A stretch of 64,000 nucleotides of DNA, from positions 44,656,150 through 44,720,149 of the forward strand of contig CM051514.1 in the NCBI GenBank assembly GCA_028015205.1, read 5' to 3'. Shown here one piece after another: positions 31,681 through 43,605 of the stretch (its first letter is position 1; every line of letters starts with the position of its first letter). This DNA comes from Mytilisepta virgata (taxonomy: Eukaryota; Mollusca; Bivalvia; Mytilida; Mytilidae). The position numbers and the translations under genes were made by a program. The notes under the pieces were generated by a model. The model saw nothing but the letters and a program-made list of their open reading frames with translations. It ran no database searches and was not told the origin of the DNA.

Positions 31681-33504
31681 TTTATTTGTACGAGGCTCAG
31701 AAACGTGTAGAAATGCCTAGGTTTACCGAGCATTTCTAGCCCGTTTCGCGGCGAGTACATGTTAACTGTATATTTGCTGACAATGTACATATATTTTTTT
31801 TATTCTGCAACACTAAATTATTATCTGTTTGGGGGCGAAAAGGCATGAACATGGCATGAAAATGAAACATTTATATGCCTGTTTTGAATACGGACCGTTT
31901 TTGGCGCGTAATCTAGGGAAACACTGTGAACTGCACGCAATGCAAAATATCGTTGAATGTGAGGAAAAGGGTCCCAGGAGACTATATTGGGCTATTAACC
32001 CAATATCGAAAAACAATACTGGACAGGCTATATTGGTCAGCTAAAAGCGTAGTTGCAGGAAAAATGTATTTACGCACTGTTGCAAAACGTTATACACCAT
32101 ATGTCGGGAAGAACACGTATTCAAGTGACATACTTTATTTTCAATTGTAGTTGCACATGCTCTAGTTGAACGCAAAATTTCATACAAATCTGACGAAGAA
32201 AATTAGGTACCTCCTATATTTCCAGTATAAATCGTATTTGATTTATCCCTCTTTCCCTTTACCAATCTGTATATAACACGTATAAATAGCCTTTCTACTT
32301 AAAAAAAAATGAAATTGTATTAATTAGAATATAGAAATGTGCTGTCGACCAAAGAAATTATAGGATTTGATGTTTCTTAATTGTGAAGAATGAATCTAAA
32401 ACATGTTCTTACTAAGGGATTATCCTATTGTTTTCTTACCATTCAAAACAATGAATTCCTATAAATGAGTTACAACGGCCCCGAAGCACATTTATCACCT
32501 TACAGAATTTGTGAGTGGAGCTTATTAAAAATTGAATTTGAATTTGAAAAAAAATCTTTTTACTTGATTTGAAAATTAAAATTTTAGCTAATTACTTAAT
32601 ATATAAAGTAGTATTTAAATTGTGTATACATGAAATAAAATATAGTTGTAACTCATATTTTGAAATTTATTGATTTAAACTGTTAATAAACAAAATCAAT
32701 TCCTTACTAAAATGTTACATGTTTTACATTCATAGGGAAACACATTGCATCGTACTGTTGTGTCTGTGAATGTTTAAAATGCAATTAATTAAAAGTTCCC
32801 AAATTATTAGAAATGTCTTACATCACTACGACTAACTCATAAATGAAATGTCTAAAAGGAAATCATGCATTAACTATAAACTTTGCACTGACCTTGAAAA
32901 CAATTATACTTAATTAAAACCAATCAAGAGGTCATTTGACCCTTGAGCACTTTACAATATTCTAAGTTTGTAAGAGAATGATTATGTACTAAGTACATGA
33001 AAACATTTTTATTATTGTTTCTAGTGTAAATATTCATAATTATTCTAAAAAACTTAATTCATCGTTACCAAGATATCGAAAAATGGTTACAAACTATTGC
33101 CAAGTTCTTTGTATCTATGATCAAAGTTTGAAATCGCTTAAAAGACTGGTACAAGAATGACTAGAATGCCATTTCCTTAGGATCCTCTACACGGTTAACT
33201 TATGAACGTAAATTAAGTTGCTTTGTCCATAAAACAATCAAATGTGCACGAAAAATAAATAATAATAAAAAAAAAAAAAAATAGCACTTTTCGGGTAAAT
33301 TAAAAATCGTGTCGACTTCGAACGGCTCAATATATCTTGTTAAAATTTAAAACATATTTTAAGATAAGTACAAAAAATATGTCTTTCAATGGTCAACTGC
33401 TAATCAATGCTAAACATCTTCAACTCCTATTTTGTGTTTTAATTTTATCAAGTGTACCCTTGACTTAATGAAAAACGTCAAGTAAAAAGCCTAATATAAG
33501 TTAA

Positions 33505-33890
33505 TAGAATAGAGAATGGAAACGAGGAATGTGTCAAAGAGACAACAAGCCGACCAAAGAGCAGAAGACAGCTCAAGGCTACCAATGGGTCTTCAACGCA
33601 GTAGGAAAATCTCGCACACAGAAGCGGACTTCAGCTGGTCCATAAACAATAATGCATACTACATGTAGTTCAGCAAAATGGACAGCACACTAAACTCCGA
33701 AACATACAAATGAACCAAAATTAAAAACACACACATGACTAACAAAGGCTAGAGGTTCCTGACCTGGGACAGGCGCAAAAATGCGGCTGGGTTGAACATG
33801 TTTTGTGAGATCTCAACCCTCTACCTATTCCTATAGACAATGTGGAATAAACAAACACACAGCGATACACACAGTAATACTTAGTTCAAA
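33505..33890. repeat. Dispersed mussel-type interspersed repeat
   Basis: Starts near GGAATGTGTCAAAGAGACAAC and includes AATGGGTCTTCAACGC, TAAACTCCGAAACATACA, GACAAAGGCT-like and CAGGCGCAAAAATGCGGC blocks. I recognise this arrangement as a very abundant repeat in mussel and related bivalve sequence; recognition is from memory of its overall layout. No coding capacity. Confidence 0.6.
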
Positions 33891-35387
33891 AGACAACAGT
33901 ATCGTAACTACATTTGTCGATAAGTATGTTTAAAAGTTTGGTTACTTTTTAAAGAATACAATATTGAGAATAATTCTTCATGGATTAAGATAGGTTTTCT
34001 GCAATATTTTCCAGGTTGCCAGGCAATATTTTTTTTTTCTATGTATACGCAGTATTCTGGAATACGAAAAAAAAAATTATCTTCATTTCCCTTGAAATTT
34101 CTCAAAGAAAGTTAATACGGTACTTAGTGTCATAATTTTAAACATAACATATAAAGGTTTTAATTTGAAACGATAATAATTATAAACACCAACTACATTG
34201 TATTTCATTTCAGGAATGCCCCAGAATTATATAAGTTCGGCCAATTTGGGGTAAAACGAAACATCCCGGAAGTGCACGTACAACAGAACAGTCACCTGGA
34301 CTGCAATGAAAAGAGAATAGATTCAAAGGATATGTCTGTGATTCTTTCTTTATACAAGTACATGAAGAAGAACGATCAATTCAAAATTAGAAATTTTTGT
34401 TACAAACTTTCATGCTTCTCCGAGAACCAGCAGATCTCTGGCCCCAAAACGTTGTTTTGTTCACAGCCCCAACCCCCACCCCCACCCCACCCCCAAATAA
34501 AAAAAAACCGGATTTTGCTATGTACGTTTTAGTTTGTCATTCACCGTTAAATTGTAACCGGATATCATTTCATTTTCGGATTTGAGCTGCAAAGTATTGT
34601 AAACCGTGATTTATTTCGGAAAAGTTTAAGGTTCCACTATACTATAAGCATATTATTTCTAGTTTAGTTTCGGAAAATACGACTTTTCAAATGTTTAAAA
34701 CTGCATATGGGCAAAATTTGCTGATTATTATGATTTCTGACCATAAAGCTGATTTAACGAGAGGGTGTTTGACAATTGATTTAAGCTCATTTTGATGATT
34801 CAATGTGTATGCATGTATATAGATCTCCAAATGCTATGTTTAATTTATGACATGTGTCGTATCCATTGAAATTCTACATTAAGATGATAACTTGTCCTAG
34901 AATTGGGTCACTACAATGCATTTTACACAATATTTGGAAGACAATTATCCTTTCCGTTGCTAAGGTTAGCCAGAATTGTAAGAAATCGTTCCGTTTCCCG
35001 GATCGTTATAACTTTGTGATTCTTTTCATATAGACATATTTGGGTCTAAAAACCAAAATAAAGGGAAGATTGTGCAGGACATACATGTACAATTCGTATT
35101 TTGTGGCTAAAATTCAACTCAAAATAACAATTGTATAGTACTACCTAATGATGAAATCAGATAATGGGCAGGAAACTTCATATATAATGGTAACTACAGA
35201 TGCGCGGCCCAAAAGGGTCTATTTTTTCTCATTTAAAATATCGTAAAATGTATATTATTTTAAATAAATATATATGATTAGGTAATATTTCCGGGTTAAT
35301 AAAATTTCGGTATGTTTTTTTGTCCTCCTCGTGCACAGATATTTAGTTCTAATTGAAATATTTGTGAGAATACAGTTGCGACCAGTC

Positions 35388-36040
35388 ATAACCTCTCGTC
35401 CAAGTTAACTTGCTAAACAGTTCAGTTCTGAGAACTGCTCTAAGTTAGTTTAGAGCGGTCAGGAAGACGAACAGCTCTGGTCAAGTATTAGAGCAGTCCT
35501 GGTCCGGGACTGCTTTTTAGAACATCTGGTCAAGAATCAGAGAAGTCCTGGTCCACGACTGCTTTTAGAAGAGCCCTGGTCAAGAATTAGAGCAGTCCTT
35601 GTCGCTACATTTCATTAATTGTTATATCATCATTATATTAGAGGCCATCCCTTTTTGTTATAATTACTTACTCAAGAAGAAAAGATCTGGAGTAAAAAAA
35701 AATAAAATTTTAAATTAAAAAAAAAAAATTACAATAAAAAAATAAAAAGCAAAATTTACATTTAAAAAAAATTAAATTAGAATTAAAAACAATTAAATTA
35801 GAATTAAAAAAAAATAAATTAAAATAAAAAATAAAAAAGTGTCAGGTCAGTGATACGATCCATACCATGAACATGAATAGGTGGGTAACATGATCAATTC
35901 TATAACAGTGTCTAGACCATGACAGGGTAGAGCTGTTCTAGGAGCAGTCAGGATTCTATTCTAGAGCAGTTCTAAAGCAATAAGTAGAACCTAGAGCAGT
36001 CAGTAGAACTGCTCTAAGTTAACTTGGTGAGAGGTTATGT
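35388..36040. repeat. Candidate MITE with GAGCAGTC-rich internal repeats
   Basis: Ends are inverted (CATAACCTCTCGTCCAAGTTAACTT at the left; AAGTTAACTTGGTGAGAGGTTATG at the right). Inside, three ~50-bp units share CTGGTCAAGAATTAGAGCAGTCCTGGTC-like sequence (not exact) at 35,475-35,600, and further AGAGCAGT words lie at 35,930-36,020. The middle is A-rich. Target duplication not evident. Confidence 0.6.
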
Positions 36041-37613
36041 CTACACCTAACTGTACATGGTGAGAAAATATATGAAAGGTTCAGGTAACAAAGAGGTTTA
36101 TATATGATTACATGTAGGTTAGACTTTTTTGGAATCAGCAATATATGAATAGGCTGGGATTCGAAAAAATTGGCCGCACACCTGTACCATAATACAGGAA
36201 TAGTTACCCCTTCCCACTCCAATGACCCAGATATTGACAATTATTCTTTATTGGAAGAAACAGAAGACGAAATATTTTTTAACAAATCTAATTATATACT
36301 CATAGCGGTATCTAGTATTACAGTATAGCGTGTTTATATGTTGTAAAAGGCACAATAAACAGAATAAAAACTACAATATCATAGAACATTATTGACCATA
36401 AAAAATTGTAATACTACCACGTGCTTTTATGGATTTTTTAGTGTTTCATTCTTTGTATTCGTACGGATAGTAACAGTTTTTCCTGAATGTTGTTTCTGTT
36501 GGGGAGACTGAATGTCAGCGTTTTATGACTTATTCTTTCGAGGTTAAAATAACATTCTTTCATTTTAATATTTGCTTCAATTGTGGATTTGATGGTTGCA
36601 AATTAAGTTCACCGGCGATGTGTTAGTAATCAATAATTGCAACAATCAATTTAACATTCATGCTGCAAACATGAAAATTAAATACGAGAAAAGAGCGAGA
36701 TCTTGATCAAATGCATACCAAATTTAAATGGATACACGTACATTTGACGCCATTTTCACATTCGTTATGTAACATAATAAAGTGAAATACCAGTGTAAGG
36801 AACTTAGTTGTTTGATACAGATATTGTATTGCATGCACAGTGTAAAAGTGATAAACTTCAGGTTTTAAAACCAATGCAATAAGTTGAATAACATCCTTGA
36901 AAAAAAAAAGTTTTGCGTGGCATCCATTGTGGATATTACAATGTTGATGTTTATAGCTGTATCATTTTATTACTATTACTTATGTTTATTTTCCTATGAA
37001 ATGAAATATTTTAATGACTCTGCTGTTATTTCCATTGATGGTACAAAATTTCATGATAATCAGTCATAAAAAATTATCCTAAAAATCTGTTTGAATTTCT
37101 GCCTTTGACAGGACAATATTTCATAACAATCACAATGTGCGATATTGCCTGCGGGTGTCTTGCAGGAAGCAAAGACTGCTTACTATTCAGGAGCACCTGA
37201 ATCTACCCCCGGTTTTTTGGTGAAGGGTCCATTTTGTTCAAGTGTATTTAGTTTTTAAGGGTATCGTTTGTATGGTTTTGGTTCTGCCTTCGTTGTTCTC
37301 TGGAGTTTGTCAATTGTTTTCGATTTTCCCCTCCTTCGAATATCCCTTTTGTATTTCTTGACTTTAATAACATATGAAATAAAGTCCATCTCCGGACACA
37401 ATTTCATAGACAAGGACAAAATTTAATGATAGATAAACATAACATTTTGTCCAGGAGGACACAATTTCAGTACAATATTTTGCTTTGCACTACAAGGGAA
37501 ATAAGAACGGGAAATGACCGTTCATTTTTGTTTATCCTGGGTAAAACATTTAAAGTATAAAGTCCCTTATTAACGCAGCAAATGAAAAAAATAAGTATCA
37601 ATATTTCATATAG

Positions 37614-37656
37614 CCTTTTCAGAAACTCATTCCCGGTATCACGATTCTGACTCTAG
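37614..37656 (+). repeat. Dispersed repeat, inverted partner at 59.6 kb
   Basis: About 42 bp (AGCCTTTTCAGAAACTCATT ... GGTATCACGATTCTGA) matches, in inverted orientation, 59,618-59,660 with a few substitutions. The pair flanks the nested LINE plus element B. It is probably two members of a dispersed repeat rather than one structure. Confidence 0.6.
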
Positions 37657-38188
37657 AATTATAATTTAAAGCAAGTTATTTCCCTTGATGGCATGGAGTA
37701 CTGGTTCGCTGCAGTGCAGAGCAACCAGTTGGAAGTAAATAGAAACAATCAAGGTTGCAAACTTATACCAGGAGTGAACTTTATTTCTACCAGAACTGCT
37801 TTGAAAAACAATCTGCCAGATGTGAAAATAAACAAAATGTGTGCTGGCATAAGAATTAATGCTTACGAAATAACAATCCAAAGATACTATGTTTATTAGA
37901 TATAGTAAATGTATACTATGTTGTATACGACGCATTTCAAGGAGTTACCTCTCATCAGCAGCATTAAAACCGAAACATTTGGAAGACCAAAAACCAAACC
38001 TATATTAAAGAAGAAGTACTCAACCAAAAATACCGAAATAGGAAGCCAAATTTCAGCTAAGGAGATCTACCATGTGCAATACAAGGAATGAACCCTTGGT
38101 ATTTCTATTATTTTTGAATTTTGCTAAATACTGGTAATTTCTGTAACAAATCAATGAATAATCATGTCAGACAAGTCTGACGACTGGG

Positions 38189-38728
38189 ATGGCGAATACC
38201 CTCGGGGACCTAGGGTCCACCAGCAGAGGAATTGACAAACAAAACCAGTGTAGTAGGAGAGAAAATTTACGAATTGTTGGTCTGCAAGAAACTGAAGGTG
38301 AAAACGTTTTGGACTTCCTTAAAACTTTGTGTGCTACTATAGATATTGAACTAAAAAGTAGTGATGTTGTTGCTTGTCACAGGATAGGTCAAGATAAGAG
38401 AGGTAAGCCACGTCCAGTGATGGCTCGTTTTTTCTCTAGAGATCTGAAAGTCCAAATACTCAGGCAGAAAAAGAAACTTAAAGGAACTGACTATGATAAA
38501 GTTTTCGTCAATGAGAACCTCACCACAATGAGATTTAAAATCCTGCAGTATGTAAAAAACACTGACTGTGTCAAATCTGCAATTACTAAGGAGGGTAAAA
38601 TATTTTGTCATTTGAAAAACGGCAAAAAAGAAGTTGAATGTGGAATAATCATGATCCCCGATGATCTATTCAAGCTGGGCATAGATAACGTAAATTACAA
38701 AGAATTTGGTCTACCTTATTTCGACTAG
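38189..38728 (+). CDS. LINE ORF1 (RNA-binding protein)
   Basis: 179 codons from an ATG, intact. NLRIVGLQETEGENVLDFLK, then CHRIGQ and RPVMARFFSRDLKVQILRQKKKLKG, VFVNENLT, correspond to the RRM-like and C-terminal domains of L1-type/CR1-type ORF1 proteins, which coat LINE RNA and act as chaperones. It lacks a coiled coil N-terminus of usual length, so the start may be truncated or lie upstream in a broken frame. Confidence 0.75.
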   Translation: MANTLGDLGSTSRGIDKQNQCSRRENLRIVGLQETEGENVLDFLKTLCATIDIELKSSDVVACHRIGQDKRGKPRPVMARFFSRDLKVQILRQKKKLKGTDYDKVFVNENLTTMRFKILQYVKNTDCVKSAITKEGKIFCHLKNGKKEVECGIIMIPDDLFKLGIDNVNYKEFGLPYFD

Positions 38729-39019
38729 AGTCTACATGAAAGGCAATGTTTTTCGTCTGCGTGCGTAAAAAGTTGTTCAGTAAATCATATAAATTTAGTG
38801 TTTTGTAGATTCTGAAGTAGTAGCGTAAATAGTTCATTTCTGGATCATTCATCTTGTTTAACTACCTTGAAATGTGGAAATACATCAATAAATGGTAAAT
38901 GGTGATGCATGTGCAGAAATTTCTTCTAACGAGGAGAGTAATTATGCAAATTCAGAAAATATCATAGTGAATACTAGCCTAAATGTTTCAAATCCGGAGT
39001 TGGTTTTAAATTCAATCAA

Positions 39020-40269
39020 AATTTAAACATTAAATGTATGCGGTTTAACCTCAAAATTGACATTTCCAGATTTAGAGGATGTATGTGTTAATTACGACTT
39101 ATTATGTTTCTCCGAATCAAAGCTAGATGATTTTGATGATGTGCAGTTTTCAAATTTTGTGCAACTATCACCTTTAAATAAAAAAAAAATGCAAAGCATA
39201 AATCAGGCGGTACATGTATTATAGTGTTTGTTAAAAAGTATTTATATCAAAATATTGAAGTTCTTAAAAGTTCTTGTGAAAATGTATTGTGGTTTTTTCT
39301 TAATAATGTTTTAAGTGAGTCTGTTTTATTTGGTATTGTTTTATTTGGTATATGTTTTATCCCTACGGAAAGCAGTAATTACAGCAGTACTGACATTTTC
39401 GATGTAATTGAAGCAGAACTTTAAAATATTCTATCGAGAAGAGCTGTAAAGTCTGCCTGGTTGGCGACTTTAATGCGCACAGCGGCCAGAAGGAAGATTT
39501 TACAAACATTAATCACTATATTAGTGATTTTATCTATTTGGACAATACTTTGAAGCAGATCTATGACCTTATAGATTTAGATGTATTAGGTATTTCTAGT
39601 CAACGTTGTAATCTTGATAATTCAGTCGATAATTATGGTAACAGGTTATTAACTCTATGCAAAGATTTGAAGTTGTTAACAGCAAATGGTAGAGTAGGAA
39701 AAGATAAAGGTATAGGGGCACTAACTTGTAAAGAATCCACAGTTGATTATTGCATTTTGTCACCTGAGTTATTCAGTAATGTTGTTAATTTTGAAATTAT
39801 GGCTTTTGATAATATGCTTAGTGATGTACATAGTGCAATTTATATTGAATTATCATGTGCATGTAAACCTGTCATTGATGAGAATGTAAATGTTGAGAGT
39901 GTTGAAAAGGTCACTATTAAGCCCAAGTGGGAAAATGATAAATTTCTAGAATTTAATGATGGTTTAAATGATAATGATATACAGTCACATATTGCTAAGC
40001 TCGATATATTAGAATCTGATCAGATACATTTAGATAATAATGTTGTAAATTCATTAGTTGATGAATCTAATTCTTTAATATTACAAGCTGCTTCATGTTG
40101 TAACTTGTTGCATGAGAAAAATGTACCATTAAGAAATACTAATGTTAAAAATAGTAAGATAAGAAAACAATGGTTCAATGCTGAATGTGACAAAAAACGC
40201 AAATTATACCATAGAGCAAAATGCTACAATTTGAGAGTTAAAACTGCAGAAAGCAAAAATAATATGTGA
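39020..40269 (+). pseudogene. LINE ORF2 endonuclease region, broken
   Basis: AP-endonuclease-like pieces in changing frames: LNVCGLTSKL near 39,030, LLCFSESKLDDF near 39,100, VGDFNAHSG at about 39,460-39,486, then a 243-codon open part (39,538-40,269) with STVDYCILSPELF and SDVHSAIYIEL. These are the family's catalytic GDFNAH and SDH blocks. At least two stops or frameshifts separate the pieces. The target-nicking enzyme is dead in this copy. Confidence 0.75.
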
Positions 40270-40461
40270 AAGTGTAGTAAAGAGTACAAGAAAGTATTGT
40301 GTACCCAATATAATTTGTACAAGAAACATTTTGTTAAAAAATTAGGAAATACAAATTCTAAGTCATATTGGAACTTGTTGAATAGAACATGTAGTAGTCA
40401 GGGTTAACAGAATACTATTGATAAGATATCTCTTGAGTGTTTTCTTGATCATTTTAAGAAG

Positions 40462-41470
40462 TTGAATTTTGCACAAGTTCTAAATGATGATAATGTAGAT
40501 GACTCGTTTGAAAATGTAAATGTAGAAAATGTTAGTAGTTTGAATACTGAACTTAATAGACAAATTTCTGACAATGAGGCTATTCAGGCTATAAAATGTT
40601 TGAAAAATAATAAAGCCTGTGGTAATGACAAGATAATCAATGAGTGTTTGAAGCATTCTGTAAATAAGCTGTTACCAGTTAATGTTACATTGTTTAATAT
40701 TGTTTTTAATACTGGTTGTATTCCTAAATCATGGTCTGAAGGTATTATAGTACCTATATATAAAAATAAAGGTGACTCAGCAAGTGCTGATAACTACTGT
40801 GGTATAACTATACTCAGGTGTTTTGGTAAATGATTTACATGTATACTTAACAATAGGTTAAACTGCTATCTAGACAATTTTAATGTTCTTTGTGAAGAAC
40901 AAGCTGGCTTTAGAAAGCATTATGGTACCACTGATCATATTTTCAATTTACATTGTTTAATTGATTTATATTTGATATGTAATAAACCATTATACTGTGC
41001 GTTTGTAGATTACAGGAAAGCATTTGACTCTGTGAATAGATGTGCCCTGTGGCATAAGTTATTACAACAACGTATTGATGGTAAAATGTTCAGAGTTATT
41101 CATAGTATGTATGAAAATGCTTAATCATGTGTACGATTGGGATCACAAATTTCTGATTATTTTTATAGTAATGTTGGCTTCCGCCAACGAGAAAATATGC
41201 CACCTTTTTTGTTGTCATTGTTCTTAAACGATTTAGTTGAATTCTTGTCACATTCTTATGGTGGTCTGTCAAATATTTATAATGCTGCTCATATATTTCT
41301 TGATACTGAGGAAATAGCTGTTTATTTTAAACTGTATTTGTTACTTTATGCTGATGATACTGTAATTTTAGCAGAATCTAAAACAGAATTACAAGCAGCT
41401 CTAAATGCCATGTATTTATACTGCAAATGTTGGAAATTAGAGGTCAATGTTTTTAAGACAAAATTGTAAT
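40462..41470 (+). pseudogene. LINE ORF2 reverse transcriptase region, broken
   Basis: Motifs visible: KCLKNNKACGNDKI and PKSWSEGIIVPIYKNKGD (40,600-40,770), NYCGITILRCFGK ending in a TGA, CAFVDYRKAFDSVNR near 41,000, and LLYADDTVILAESKTELQAAL at about 41,340-41,400 with YADD intact. The frame is interrupted at 40,831 and again near 41,120. Polymerase residues remain but no continuous protein can be made. Confidence 0.85.
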
Positions 41471-41687
41471 TTTTATAAAACGCACATGTCAGTTGAATGA
41501 TAATCTTGTATTTTCTTATAATGGTAACCGTGTTGATATTATAGATGATTTTAATTATCTTGGAATAAGCTTTTCATCAAATGGTTTTTTGTTTTGGTTA
41601 TTTTTTTTTGTAAAAATAAAGAAAGATTAGTGAGTCAGGCTAAGAAAGCTATGTTTAGTATTTTGAAAAAAGAGTAGAAAACTTGAT

Positions 41688-42408
41688 TTGCCTATTGATA
41701 TACAGATAGAACTTTTTGACACAATGGTTTTACCCATTTTAATGTATGGTTGTGAGATATGGGGATTTTGTAACAATAGTATTATTGAATCGTTTTGTTT
41801 ACAATTTCATAAATCTATTCTTGGTTTGAAGAAAAGAACACCTTATTGTATTTTATATGGTGAACTAGGCAGATTTCCATTTGATATTTTTATTAAAAGC
41901 AGAATGATTTCATTTTGGAAAATAATTATGTGTAATAAGCAGGATAAAATTGCTGTAACTTTATACCAGTTATTGTACAATATGCACTGTAGAATTTTTT
42001 TCCATTCTAAATGGATTGTATGTATTGAGAAAACATTGAATGATTGTGGTTTATCAGAGTATTGTTTATCACAAAGCGTGCCAAAAATGTTAATTTATCA
42101 AATCTAGTCAAACAGCGCTATTGTGATCAATTTAAGCAAACTTGGGTTACAACTTTTTTTTGATTCTCCTAAGTAAGTGTCTTAATTTAAGAATTTTTAA
42201 AACTAGTCATGCGTTTGAAAATTATATTGTCGTACTACCATATGATCTAAGAAAAGCTTTTTGTAATTTCCGATGTTTAATCCATAGATTACCTATAGAC
42301 ATGATAGAGCAGGGTCGTTTTTGGGGTGCTGCTGATCGTGACGATCGCATCTTTGATTTATGCAATTTATGTGAAATAGGTGATGAGTTTCATTATCTTT
42401 TTATTTGA
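41688..42408 (+). pseudogene. LINE ORF2 C-terminal region, broken
   Basis: Two open pieces (41,688-42,107 and 42,142-42,408): MVLPILMYGCEIWGFCNN, LGLKKRTPYCILYGELGRFP, then FRCLIHRLPIDMIEQGRF and the start of a zinc knuckle (CNLCEIGDEFHYLFI). Equivalent in position to the C-terminal region of the other LINE at 24.6-25.5 kb, but older and frameshifted. Confidence 0.8.
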
Positions 42409-42699
42409 AAATTCTTCTGTGACGAAAGAAATAATCTTTTGCCTTTTAAGGTTTATATTAATCCAAATGCTATAAAGTTTTGTATTCTTTTCTGTTCCGA
42501 TGATTATAATACATTTAATTTATTCAAAATTGCAAAATTTTGTAAGAATATAAATTTGTTAGTTATAAATTAGGTTTGCCTTCCTATGTACTATTTAATA
42601 GTAACTATACATTAATTGTAATTACAATCATACCATTCATCCTTTGTTGTATATAAGTAGTATGTGGGCACAGTTCAGGTCGGATTTGAGGTGGTGCTG

Positions 42700-43140
42700 A
42701 GGTGGTGCTACCGGAAGTGACGTCAACCGGAAATGACGTCACCGGAAGTGACGTGACCGGAACCGGAAGTCAGGTGATCGGAACCGGAAGTGATTTTTGC
42801 GCGCATGCGCAACCGGAAGTGGGTAGTTTTCCCGCCCTTTGTTGCCGGAAGTGACGCAATTCACGTGGTAGGACCCGGATGTGTGTTCTGCGCATGCGTA
42901 GGAGGAACCGGAAGTACCCGGAAGTGATTTGCGCGCATGCGCAACCGGAAGTGATGGATTTTCCCGCCATTTCTTTACGGAAGTGACGTAAGTCACGTGA
43001 TAGGACCCGGATGTGTGGTCTGCGCATGTTCAGGCGGAACCGGAAGCACCAGGAAGTGGTTTGCGCGCATGCGGAACCAGAAGTAGTGGGTTTTCTCCAT
43101 TGACGGAAGTGACGCAAGTCACGGACCCGGAAGTTCCATG
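42700..43140 (+). promoter_or_regulatory. Terminal ETS/CRE/NRF1/E2F-like site cluster, left
   Basis: About a dozen (A)CCGGAAGT-type words (ETS consensus), TGACGTCA and GTGACG(T/C) words (CRE/ATF), TGCGCATGCGC words (NRF1), TTTTCCCGCC twice (E2F), and TCACGTG twice (E-box). They are arranged in ~131-134-bp modules starting at 42784, 42918 and 43049 (the last partial). Such a mixture is typical of CpG-rich animal promoters and of DNA-virus early enhancers. Motif calls are by eye. Confidence 0.75.
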
Positions 43141-43261
43141 CTTGACCAGAACTCAGATTGAATTATCTCCCTTTTCCCGCATTTCTCGGTCGTCTCTAGA
43201 TCTTTCATCGGTCTGATACTCTCACTGATATGTCGAAGTCCGAGAGTATACGAAGTACACT

Positions 43262-43490
43262 ATTGGATTATCTCCCCTTATCCCGCTCTTTTCATCTGCG
43301 GGTGATGTTTTCTGTGAGGACCAAAGGTAGGATTGGATTATCTCCCCTTATCCCGCTCTTTTCATTTGGGGGTATTTTCTGTGAGGACCAAAGGTAGGAT
43401 TGGATTATGTCCCCTTATCCCGCTCTTTTCATTTGGGGGTATTTTCTGTGAGGACCAAAGGTAGGATTGGATTATGTCCTCTTACCTCCA
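43262..43490 (+). repeat. 67-70-bp tandem repeat, left arm
   Basis: Units begin TTGGATTAT at 43263, 43333, 43400 and 43467; each includes CCCCTTATCCCGCTCTTTTC and TGTGAGGACCAAAGGTAG. Just inside, CCTTAGCAACCGCCTTAGCAAC (43,527-43,550, written here in two 11-mers: CCTTAGCAACC GCCTTAGCAAC) gives a doubled RFX-like half-site. Confidence 0.9.
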
Positions 43491-43605
43491 AGTGATGCTG
43501 TCACCATTAGATCAATGGAGGGGTGTCCTTAGCAACCGCCTTAGCAACGGCGGTCCATTTCTATGATGCACTTCGTTTCTCTTGTTTTGCTCCATCCCGC
43601 TCCTC

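Larger units (their letters stand above)
28360..38188. other. 10-kb gene-free, repeat-rich region
   Basis: No coding sequence I can support on either strand. Contains several foldback or MITE-like structures (28.57-28.88, 29.24-29.87, 31.60-31.68, 35.39-36.04 kb), a 40-bp direct duplication (29.66 kb) and a dispersed mussel-type repeat (33.5-33.9 kb), each listed separately. The first few hundred bases should include the promoter and first exon of VWC-like copy 2. Confidence 0.5.
38189..42649 (+). mobile_element. Decayed two-ORF LINE (CR1/Jockey-like), split by element B
   Basis: ORF1, then an AP-endonuclease region, RT with YADD, and a C-terminal region, all on the plus strand but broken by several stops and frameshifts. 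The sequence stops at 42,649, where TATATA and element B begin. LINE-like 3' sequence (CCCCTGATGGAGTCTTGAGAAATAAAAG) resumes at 56,612 immediately after the second TATATA. Element B therefore inserted into the 3' UTR of this LINE. The 5' limit is uncertain; 38,189 is the ORF1 start codon. Confidence 0.85.
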
